NCBI GenBank assembly: GCA_018302185.1
Contig: JAGVZX010000069.1
Span: 1 to 10,764, forward strand
Length of the DNA stretch: 10,764 nucleotides
Source of the DNA: Candidatus Woesearchaeota archaeon
GTDB taxonomy: Archaea; Nanobdellota; Nanobdellia; Woesearchaeales; UBA10200
Direction of reading: 5' to 3'
The stretch's first letter is position 1; each line of letters begins with the position of its first letter. Shown in pieces: positions 1 to 4,957 of this stretch. A program made the translations under genes and the position numbers. A model generated the notes under the pieces. The model worked only from the letters and a program-made list of their open reading frames with translations, did not search any database and was not told the origin of the DNA.

Positions 1-137
1 GGATTGATGACGGATATATGGATGAGAGCAAAGCAAAGACTCATGATTTGGTAACTGCAATCAGGAAAACTATTGCTAATGAGAAGATTGATTTCCAACA
101 AAAACCCTCAATGGGATGTTCTATTAAGTGGAGGTAA
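1..137 (+). CDS. Thioredoxin-fold peroxiredoxin-like protein, C-terminal fragment
   Basis: The reading frame beginning at base 3 is open from the window edge to the TAA at 135-137 and encodes the last 44 residues of a protein. The tail ends in MGCSIKWR. A GCSIKW ending preceded by a helix with A-I-R spacing is what I know from the C-terminus of thioredoxin-family (AhpC/TSA, PRX_like1-type) proteins, where the gene end reads like PFGCSIKWK. The active-site region lies outside the window, so peroxidase chemistry cannot be checked. Its stop codon directly abuts the stop codon of the convergent RelE gene at 138, leaving no intergenic space. Confidence 0.7.
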   Translation, partial: IDDGYMDESKAKTHDLVTAIRKTIANEKIDFQQKPSMGCSIKWR

Positions 138-422
138 CTACTCTTCTATTCTAGACTGCCACTTATAGATATAATCGTGATGATCATAATAATAAATTTC
201 TACAATTTTTAAGGTGTGATCAATTTTGAATAGGAGAACAAAATGCGTATCAATATGCACCCTATTAAACATATGCAATGGCTGCCGCAGATTTTTATAG
301 CCAAAAGGATATTGTCTTATCTCTGCTATCTTTTTGTGTATTATCATTAATTGTTTTGGATTCTTCTTGGATAATTTAGAAAAAATCTTATCAGCTTCTG
401 GCTTAATATCCAAATCATACAT
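138..422 (-). CDS. RelE/ParE-family toxin
   Basis: This 94-residue protein is probably the toxin of a type II toxin-antitoxin pair; RelE-type members usually cut mRNA on the ribosome. The sequence has the family's layout: an N-terminal strand followed by a helical hairpin (roughly residues 8-36, E-A-D-K-I-F-S-K-L), the Y-K-N-L-R-Q-P-L segment near 43-50, then strands resembling RVHIDTHFVLLFKID and a final strand running into DHHDYIY. The length is typical for RelE/ParE. It lies 28 nt downstream of the DUF2683 antitoxin gene on the same strand, which supports cotranscription. RelE versus ParE target cannot be decided from sequence, and catalytic residues vary too much in archaeal members to assert activity. 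Confidence 0.82.
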   Translation of the reverse strand: MYDLDIKPEADKIFSKLSKKNPKQLMIIHKKIAEIRQYPFGYKNLRQPLHMFNRVHIDTHFVLLFKIDHTLKIVEIYYYDHHDYIYKWQSRIEE

Positions 423-450
423 TATTGTTCAACTCTTTTTTAGAATTAAG

Positions 451-690
451 TTAAGCATTCTTTAATCCATATCGCTTAGCAAAATCTACAACTCTTATGC
501 TTTTCTGATTCTTAATATCTTCCATCTTTTTTATGAACTCTGACCTGAGCTCAGGCTCAGCATCCTGCTCAATATATTCAGAAACAACATATCTTATAGC
601 CTCACCTTTATCTCTAAGCCCATACTTAGCTTTAACAACACTTAAAACCCTATTTGTGTTATCATCAATTTCAACTAGCGCTTGTACCAT
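451..690 (-). CDS. DUF2683-family antitoxin
   Basis: This 79-residue protein is the likely antitoxin for the RelE-like protein encoded just downstream. The N-terminus (MVQALVEIDDNTNRVL, then a helix ending K-A-K-Y-G-L-R-D-K) followed by E-A-I-R-Y-V-V-S-E-Y resembles a ribbon-helix-helix-like DNA-binding module. The acidic P-E-L-R-S-E-F-I-K-K-M segment and the tail with F-A-K-R-Y-G-L are what I associate with archaeal DUF2683 proteins, which commonly precede RelE toxins. The start at 690 is supported by an SD-like AGGTGA about 5 nt upstream and by a TATA box further up. Antitoxin first, toxin second is the usual order, and the RHH-like end probably autoregulates the pair. Confidence 0.8.
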   Translation of the reverse strand: MVQALVEIDDNTNRVLSVVKAKYGLRDKGEAIRYVVSEYIEQDAEPELRSEFIKKMEDIKNQKSIRVVDFAKRYGLKNA

Positions 691-695
691 ATTAG

Positions 696-731
696 TTCAC
701 CTAAGTAGGACTAAGTTAGACTTATTTATAA
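696..731 (-). promoter_or_regulatory. Promoter and putative operator of the DUF2683/RelE module
   Basis: Read on the minus strand, a TATA-like element (TTATAAATA, at 723-731) preceded by an A-rich BRE-like stretch lies about 37 nt upstream of the antitoxin ATG. Between it and the gene, CTAAG occurs at 701 and 711 and the related CTTAT at 721, that is, at 10-bp intervals on the plus strand. CTAAGTTAG (711-719) is itself an odd-centred palindrome. Repeats with helical-turn spacing fit binding by ribbon-helix-helix antitoxin dimers, but this is inference. An SD-like AGGTGAA lies at 696-702. Confidence 0.45.
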
Positions 732-772
732 GCTTTTCGATGCATTTTTCAGGATAAGCTAGAAGACATTTA

Positions 773-1108
773 TCAAGAACGCCTTTTTATTACATCATTA
801 AGCTGCATGATCACTTTGTCATGAAAATCATCTGTAATAGTACAAAGTTTTCTCTTAATTATTTTTTCATGTATCGTAAATATACGATGAGGCTTTATCC
901 AGCTTCTCAATGGCAAACTACCAGCAACAAAAACTTTGTTAGTCAATTCTATCCCTTCAGCAGAAGCATTGCTTGTAATCAAACAGCAAATCCTGTCTTG
1001 TGTTTTGTTTATTGCTTCATTGGAGATTATCAGTGCAGGTCTTTGCTTTGCTGCAGTTAAATCAGTATATGGGAACGGAATAAGAACAATATCTTTTTGG
1101 TCATACAT
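773..1108 (-). CDS. MazF/PemK-family toxin (mRNA interferase)
   Basis: This is a likely MazF/PemK endoribonuclease of about 111 residues. The first strand and loop read KDIVLIPFPYTD, followed by Q-R-P-A-L-I-I-S, the hallmark of the MazF fold. With the start used here, R23 of this motif matches the conserved catalytic Arg and T45 in C-L-I-T-S-N matches the conserved Thr. The frame is open further upstream to an ATG at 1132. I prefer ATG 1108 because an SD-like GGTGG (1113-1117) precedes it and family members begin just before the DIV strand. That start overlaps the antitoxin stop codon by 8 nt (ATG..TGA), which suggests translational coupling. Length fits the family. Confidence 0.87.
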   Translation of the reverse strand: MYDQKDIVLIPFPYTDLTAAKQRPALIISNEAINKTQDRICCLITSNASAEGIELTNKVFVAGSLPLRSWIKPHRIFTIHEKIIKRKLCTITDDFHDKVIMQLNDVIKRRS

Positions 1109-1331
1109 CATTCCACCTTTCATCAGCTTCATTATCCCATTCTTTTTTTAATACGTCCTCAGAAGCTAACATAGTAAATACAGATTCATAATTATTACTT
1201 TTTTTTAAACTATCTAATTCATCCAATCTCTGTTTTATAGCCTTGCGGACGAATTCACTCCATTTTATCTCGCTATGCTTACGCATCCTGCTATATACAG
1301 ATTTTTCCATAGATAAGGTTATATTAGTCAT
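1101..1331 (-). CDS. Ribbon-helix-helix antitoxin (VapB/CopG-like) of the MazF module
   Basis: This 76-residue protein begins with a short beta strand (TNITLSM) followed by two helices, E-K-S-V-Y-S-R-M-R-K-H and W-S-E-F-V-R-K-A-I-K-Q-R-L-D-E-L. That is the layout of the ribbon-helix-helix DNA-binding domain found in archaeal VapB/CopG-like antitoxins. The C-terminal half is acidic and aromatic (K-K-E-W-D-N-E-A-D-E-R-W), as expected for the part that covers the toxin. It overlaps the MazF start by 8 nt. RHH antitoxins of this type pair with VapC or MazF toxins; the neighbour shows MazF here. A palindrome over its promoter is the probable autoregulatory operator. Confidence 0.82.
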   Translation of the reverse strand: MTNITLSMEKSVYSRMRKHSEIKWSEFVRKAIKQRLDELDSLKKSNNYESVFTMLASEDVLKKEWDNEADERWNDV

Positions 1332-1337
1332 AAATAG

Positions 1338-1362
1338 AAATAAGTGAGCTCACTTATTTAAA
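1338..1362 (-). promoter_or_regulatory. Promoter with perfect 22-bp palindromic operator of the RHH/MazF module
   Basis: A perfect 22-bp palindrome spans 1338-1359; its half site is AAATAAGTGAG, mirrored exactly. On the minus strand a TATA-like TTTAAATAA (1354-1362) with an A-rich BRE-like sequence upstream overlaps one arm. The TATA centre is about 27 nt from the antitoxin ATG at 1331, so the transcript is probably leaderless and the palindrome fills the space between TATA and start site. Binding of a dimeric RHH antitoxin there would block the TBP/TFB complex. The palindrome is seen directly; the operator role is inferred. Confidence 0.7.
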
Positions 1363-1390
1363 CTTTTCGGTTGAAAAACGAAGATTTCAC

Positions 1391-1702
1391 TTAAACGCCA
1401 AGCATCGCCCTAAGCTCATCACTAGGCTTCCATGGAGGCTCAAAAACAACATTGACTTTTACGTTTTTAACTCCCGGTATATCTTTAATTTTTTTTGTGA
1501 TGTCTTCAACTAACATAGGGCCATATGGACAGCCTGGGAAAGTGAATGTCATGGTTATTTCTATATTATTTGCAGCATCATCTATCTTTATGTCATATAT
1601 CAAGCCTAATGTCCAGACATCTATCAGCAGCTCTGGGTCATAGCACTGTTTTAAGGCTTCCTCTATTTGGGATTTTGTTACTATTGAATTTTGTTCGGTC
1701 AT
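1391..1702 (-). CDS. MIP18/SufT-family (DUF59) iron-sulfur cluster assembly protein
   Basis: This 103-residue protein belongs to the DUF59/MIP18 family, whose members (SufT, the PaaD-like proteins, eukaryotic MIP18/CIA2) help mature Fe-S proteins in the cytoplasm. Visible signatures are the N-terminal helix ending Y-D-P-E-L (residues 21-25), L-G-L-I-Y (32-36), the strand I-T-M-T-F-T-F leading to P-G-C-P-Y-G with the conserved Cys58, and V-N-V-V-F-E-P-P-W near the end. The length equals a single-domain family member. A TATA-like CTTTAAAAAATT (1723-1734, minus strand) sits about 26 nt from the ATG, so the mRNA is probably leaderless. It is divergent from the phosphofructokinase gene. The exact client is unknown. 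Confidence 0.9.
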   Translation of the reverse strand: MTEQNSIVTKSQIEEALKQCYDPELLIDVWTLGLIYDIKIDDAANNIEITMTFTFPGCPYGPMLVEDITKKIKDIPGVKNVKVNVVFEPPWKPSDELRAMLGV

Positions 1703-1815
1703 AACTCTACAATAGACTGATGCTTTAAAAAATTAACTGAAGTTTGGGATTTTTTATTAATTTTTGGCACAATATTTTTAAATATGAAATTAAACTCGTT
1801 TAATTAAAGTTAAGA

Positions 1816-1855
1816 TTATAAAATAAATGAAACAGAGAGTAGTGATTAAGGTGAT
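1816..1855 (+). promoter_or_regulatory. TATA box and Shine-Dalgarno of the phosphofructokinase gene
   Basis: TTATAAAATA (1816-1825) is a good archaeal TATA element about 42 nt upstream of ATG 1862. This predicts a start site near 1846 and a leader of about 16 nt. GGTGAT (1850-1855) lies 6 nt before the ATG and matches the archaeal anti-SD. This gene therefore appears to use a leader with SD, unlike most neighbours. Confidence 0.6.
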
Positions 1856-1861
1856 TGGATA

Positions 1862-3079
1862 ATGGCAAATAGTATCGATACAACCTTGCTTCTGACAAAT
1901 GGCGGCCACGTAAGCCCATATCATGGTGCAATAAATGCGATAGTCAATAGAGCTGCATATGAAGGTAGTAAGGTAATTGGTATTGACAGAGGATGGCTAG
2001 GAGTTAAAAAACGAGAAGGCATGATTTTAAGGCCAGAAAATGTTAGATGGTGGTCAAATCGTGCAGGATCTTTACTGAGAAATAGCAGAGATAAAGCAAC
2101 TTTAGATGACTTGTTAGCAATTATGGATCCAGAACATACTGGATTGATCCCTTTCGGCGGCGAAGATACGCTTGGTGTAGCAAATTCTATAGATAAAGAT
2201 TACTTTGATAGAACAGGCAAACATTTGCCAATTGTAGGCTGGCCAAAAACAATGGATAATGATTTGTCAGGAACTGATTTTACACTTGGATATCCTACTT
2301 TTGTTGACGTAGCTTCCCAGCTTACAAGAAATGCATTTCATAATGCATTTACAAATAACGGAGTCCATTTTGTTGTAGCATTTGGAAGGAATACTGATTG
2401 GGTTGTTGCTGGAACAGCACATTATGGGCATGCAGATTTAGTCATAGGAGGAGAACATGAATATACTTTGCAAGAAGTTATCACTAAAGTACAAGAAGCG
2501 TACGAGAAAAACATGCGATTGTACAATGGTCGCGGCTTTGCTGTTGTCGTTGTCGCTGAAGGAGTTAAGATAAAAGGCTTGGAGCCATACACACCTAAAT
2601 TAGCTGGCGAGAAAGTAGACCTTGATGACTTTGGCCATCCCAAGTTAAAACCTAAGATAGTTGCGTTAGCTTTAGAAAATGCAGTTAAAGGCAATACTAA
2701 ACTAAAGCCATATAGTGAGGTAGTAGAATATGATGGAAGGGATTCTCCGCCTATTGCGATTGATTTAGATGCTGCAAGATCATCAGGAGAAGCTGCTTAT
2801 GATGCATTGATAAATGGAAGATATGGTGTTGTAGCAGCTATCAGAGTTGATGAAAGAACTGGTAAATTGAACGTTGTGGAAGTTCCTCTTCAAGAAGCTG
2901 TTGTAGTAAGAAAAGCTAGACCAGAAGGCATGATAGATTATACAAATATGCAAGTCACTCCTGAATTCGTTAATTATGCAAGAAGATTTTTAGGGCAAAG
3001 AATTCCAGAATCACAGGCAAGGCCACCTAGAGAGAGCATCCCAGATCTGATAGATTTAACAGTTAGAGTTAGAGCTTAG
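1862..3079 (+). CDS. 6-phosphofructokinase, probably pyrophosphate-type
   Basis: This 405-residue enzyme belongs to the PFK-A superfamily, which phosphorylates fructose 6-phosphate with ATP or PPi. Motifs in order: the phosphoryl-donor loop T-N-G-G-H-V-S-P-Y-H-G-A-I-N (12-25), G-G-E-D-T at 98-102, P-K-T-M-D-N-D at 127-133 with the catalytic Asp131, the substrate loop F-G-R at 173-175 (usually M-G-R), and V-V-A-E-G near 231-235. Asp101, in the position of E. coli Gly104, and Lys128, in the position of Gly124, are the residue pair known to favour PPi over ATP. Glu100 replaces the usual Asp of GGD. The protein is longer than bacterial ATP-PFKs (about 320) and close to PPi/group III enzymes. It would serve a reversible PPi-linked glycolytic step. 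Confidence 0.88.
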   Translation: MANSIDTTLLLTNGGHVSPYHGAINAIVNRAAYEGSKVIGIDRGWLGVKKREGMILRPENVRWWSNRAGSLLRNSRDKATLDDLLAIMDPEHTGLIPFGGEDTLGVANSIDKDYFDRTGKHLPIVGWPKTMDNDLSGTDFTLGYPTFVDVASQLTRNAFHNAFTNNGVHFVVAFGRNTDWVVAGTAHYGHADLVIGGEHEYTLQEVITKVQEAYEKNMRLYNGRGFAVVVVAEGVKIKGLEPYTPKLAGEKVDLDDFGHPKLKPKIVALALENAVKGNTKLKPYSEVVEYDGRDSPPIAIDLDAARSSGEAAYDALINGRYGVVAAIRVDERTGKLNVVEVPLQEAVVVRKARPEGMIDYTNMQVTPEFVNYARRFLGQRIPESQARPPRESIPDLIDLTVRVRA

Positions 3080-3141
3080 ATCTTAATAATGTTTTTATGA
3101 CGAGAAAATTCCCAAAGATTTAAAAACAAATAATTGTTTCT
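3080..3141 (+). promoter_or_regulatory. Intergenic region with possible terminator and pdxS promoter
   Basis: A short T5 tract (3092-3096) follows the phosphofructokinase stop and could act as an archaeal oligo-T terminator, weakly. TTTAAAAA (3119-3126) is a TATA-like element. The usual spacing of 23-28 nt predicts transcription start around 3145-3150, at or just after ATG 3142, so the pdxS message would be nearly leaderless. Confidence 0.45.
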
Positions 3142-3260
3142 ATGCAGAAATTCAACTTACTGGGGGATTTAAGATCGAAAATACTACAAATAATGTTTCA
3201 AATAGTATACAGAATACTGCGCACAAAGGAACATTCAAATTAAAAGCTGGACTAGCAGAG
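3142..3260 (+). other. N-terminal extension of pdxS without an in-frame start (apparent frameshift)
   Basis: The PdxS frame is open upstream from 3090 to 3261 and encodes family-like residues (K-G-T-F-K-L-K-A-G-L-A-E) just before the first in-frame ATG at 3261. There is no ATG, GTG or TTG in that frame between 3090 and 3260. An ATG at 3142, near the predicted transcription start, is in the neighbouring frame, which stays open to 3243. The two frames join if one G is added at the GGGGG run (3162-3166), or if ribosomes slip by -1 there. The result would be a protein of about 317 residues beginning MQKFNLLGGFKIEN. Non-standard starts (ATT 3150, ATC 3174) are the alternatives. Confidence 0.55.
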
Positions 3261-4094
3261 ATGCTGAAAGGCGGCGTGATAATGGATGTTGTCAACGCGC
3301 AGCAGGCAATAATCGCAGAGAAAGCAGGAGCTTGCGCAGTCATGGCTCTTGAAAGAGTTCCTTCTGATATTAGAAGAGATGGTGGAGTTGCAAGGATGTC
3401 TGATCCTGGCATGATAAAAGAGATAATGCAGGCAGTTACTATCCCAGTGATGGCAAAAGTCAGGATAGGGCATTTTGTTGAAGCACAGGTTCTTGAGGCA
3501 ATTGGCATTGATTATATTGATGAAAGCGAAGTTCTGACTCCAGCAGATGAGCAAAATCATGTTGACAAAAATAAATTTAAAGTTCCTTTTGTGTGCGGTG
3601 CAACTAATTTAGGAGAAGCTCTTCGTCGAATAGGTGAAGGAGCTGCGATGATCAGGACAAAAGGAGAAGCTGGCACAGGAAATGTTGTTGAAGCAGTAAG
3701 GCATATAAGGACAATAAATGCTGAGATAAGAAGATTGACAACTTTGCCAGAAGAAGAGCTAATGAATGCTGCAAAAGAATTAAGAGCACCATTTGAACTT
3801 GTTAAAATAACTGCACAGCTTGGAAGACTGCCTGTTGTCAATTTTGCTGCAGGAGGAATAGCAACTCCAGCAGACGCAGCACTTTGTATGCAATTAGGTG
3901 TTGACGGAGTGTTTGTTGGCAGTGGAATATTTAAAAGCAAAGACCCTGAGAAGAGAGCTAAAGCAATCGTTGAAGCAACTACTCATTTTAGGAATGCAGA
4001 AATTATTGCAAAAGTTTCTGAAGGCTTGGGAGAAGCGATGCAGGGAATAGAGATAGAGAAATTAGAAGTTAAGATGGCAAATAGAGGATGGTAA
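3261..4094 (+). CDS. pdxS: Pyridoxal 5'-phosphate synthase lyase subunit PdxS
   Basis: PdxS is the (beta/alpha)8 synthase subunit that makes PLP from ribose 5-phosphate, glyceraldehyde 3-phosphate and ammonia supplied by PdxT. The sequence is strongly conserved. Numbered from ATG 3261, it has the substrate Asp9 in V-I-M-D, Lys66 in V-M-A-K and Lys134 in R-T-K-G-E-A-G-T-G-N, equivalent to B. subtilis D24, K81 and K149. The phosphate-binding N-F-A-A-G-G-I-A-T-P-A-D and F-V-G-S-G-I-F are also present, and the end is V-K-M-A-N-R-G-W. ATG 3261 corresponds to residue 16 of typical PdxS, so the true protein almost certainly starts further upstream (see the entry at 3142). Its last 30 bp recur at 4922. 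PdxT is encoded about 1.9 kb downstream rather than next door. Confidence 0.96.
   Translation: MLKGGVIMDVVNAQQAIIAEKAGACAVMALERVPSDIRRDGGVARMSDPGMIKEIMQAVTIPVMAKVRIGHFVEAQVLEAIGIDYIDESEVLTPADEQNHVDKNKFKVPFVCGATNLGEALRRIGEGAAMIRTKGEAGTGNVVEAVRHIRTINAEIRRLTTLPEEELMNAAKELRAPFELVKITAQLGRLPVVNFAAGGIATPADAALCMQLGVDGVFVGSGIFKSKDPEKRAKAIVEATTHFRNAEIIAKVSEGLGEAMQGIEIEKLEVKMANRGW
4065..4094 (+). repeat. Left copy of 30-bp direct repeat (3' end of pdxS)
   Basis: These 30 bases encode the final nine residues and stop of PdxS (E-V-K-M-A-N-R-G-W-stop) and recur without mismatch at 4922-4951. The next base after the repeat differs (G versus T). Together the copies bracket the unknown gene at 4104-4850, like an attachment site or target duplication at the 3' end of a conserved gene. 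Confidence 0.95.
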
Positions 4095-4103
4095 GATAAT
4101 ATA

Positions 4104-4850
4104 TTAGTCCTTTACAACGTAATCCCTAAACTTCTTTTTTGCTAACTCAGCAACTTGATCTCTTATATTTATAATTATCCTATCATTTGAAATTAAACTG
4201 TCATTAAAACCAAGACTTGATAAAAGTAATAAACTCGTCACATTGTTTTTGTCAACAAATTCTCTCATATTATCATTTACTTTGAACATTTCATCTATAG
4301 AGTAACATGCAATCTCACTATCATCTTGTGCGTTAAATCGCAGATTAAATCTATTTCTATCAGGTGAAACGTCTGGAAACAACCCATAAATTCTGCCAGT
4401 AGGTGTTGAAACAAAAGGAAGAGTTTCCAATCCCAACAAGGTGTTTAAATCTGCTCCAAACATTTCAACTAATTTATCTCCAGTAATATATTCCAAGACA
4501 GATTGTGCAGTCTCTGATTCTTCTGGTCCTCTTGCCTTACCAACACTATATTCTGTTTTTGTAGGATTTGCTATAAGCTCATTTATTCTTGCTTGGTATT
4601 TAGTATATAAGTCAGGGTTTTCTCTTAATACTGCATCTAAATCTTCATCTCTGAAAGTATTGCCTAATGCTTCATAATTTTGATGTTGTTCTGCATCTAG
4701 AACATATGCAGCAAATGCATCTTTCATAAACCTGCCTATAGGTCTAGATTCATCTACCTTAACAAGCAGATTGATAGGATCAGTAAATACACCTTTCTGA
4801 AATTGTATAACCTTATCTTTTCCGCCATCTCCAAAACGATTTGTTGCCAT
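4104..4850 (-). CDS. Unknown protein inside the repeat-bounded unit
   Basis: I do not recognise this 248-residue protein. It looks soluble: there is no signal peptide or membrane segment, and charged residues are spread throughout. Residues about 27-110 look helical (R-P-I-G-R-F-M-K-D-A-F-A-A-Y, then E-D-L-D-A-V-L-R-E-N). A middle part (about 115-185) contains T-G-D-K-L-V-E-M-F-G and T-P-T-G-R-I-Y-G-L-F-P-D. The C-terminal end is helical and strand-like (D-R-I-I-I-N-I-R-D-Q-V-A-E-L-A-K-K-K). No catalytic motif or cysteine cluster stands out. A TATA-like TTTAAATATAA (4871-4881, minus strand) lies about 26 nt from the ATG, so it probably has its own promoter and a leaderless mRNA. It is the only gene between the two pdxS-end repeats, opposite in direction to pdxS, and appears to be acquired cargo. 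Confidence 0.75.
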   Translation of the reverse strand: MATNRFGDGGKDKVIQFQKGVFTDPINLLVKVDESRPIGRFMKDAFAAYVLDAEQHQNYEALGNTFRDEDLDAVLRENPDLYTKYQARINELIANPTKTEYSVGKARGPEESETAQSVLEYITGDKLVEMFGADLNTLLGLETLPFVSTPTGRIYGLFPDVSPDRNRFNLRFNAQDDSEIACYSIDEMFKVNDNMREFVDKNNVTSLLLLSSLGFNDSLISNDRIIINIRDQVAELAKKKFRDYVVKD

Positions 4851-4870
4851 AAATCAGTTTTGGGTAGAGG

Positions 4871-4881
4871 TTATATTTAAA
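4871..4881 (-). promoter_or_regulatory. TATA box of the unknown cargo gene
   Basis: On the minus strand TTTAAATATAA is centred about 26 nt before ATG 4850, the spacing seen at several other genes in this window. It lies inside the repeat-bounded unit, so the cargo gene carries its own promoter. Confidence 0.6.
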
Positions 4882-4921
4882 TCTTATTGTTTTTTACTAT
4901 TAGATAGTAGGTGTAAAACTT

Positions 4922-4951
4922 GAAGTTAAGATGGCAAATAGAGGATGGTAA
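4922..4951 (+). repeat. Right copy of 30-bp direct repeat (orphan pdxS 3' end)
   Basis: This copy is identical to 4065-4094. It is not attached to any pdxS reading frame: the frame upstream reads I-V-G-V-K-L before reaching a TAG at 4901. It ends 6 bp before the convergent stop codon of the metallo-beta-lactamase-fold gene (4958), which was probably the original downstream neighbour of pdxS. Confidence 0.95.
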
Positions 4952-4957
4952 TTCTAA

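Larger units (their letters stand above)
4095..4951. mobile_element. Putative integrated cassette at the 3' end of pdxS
   Basis: An 827-bp segment (4095-4921) lies between two identical 30-bp copies of the pdxS 3' end, so the unit with one repeat is 857 bp. It holds a single unknown gene with its own promoter and no recombinase. Small dyads lie next to each repeat: TAATATATTA at 4097-4106, and TACTAT..ATAGTA at 4895-4909. Upstream of the right copy the similarity to pdxS continues in frame for two codons with a synonymous change (AAA CTT versus AAA TTA, both K-L). This fits an element carrying its own diverged copy of the gene end, as in integrations that restore the target gene. A partial pdxS duplication is the alternative. 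Confidence 0.6.

Noticed and set aside
1109..1132. Upstream ATGs for the MazF toxin
   Set aside because: They would overlap the antitoxin gene further and precede the SD-like GGTGG. ATG 1108 lies just before the conserved first strand.
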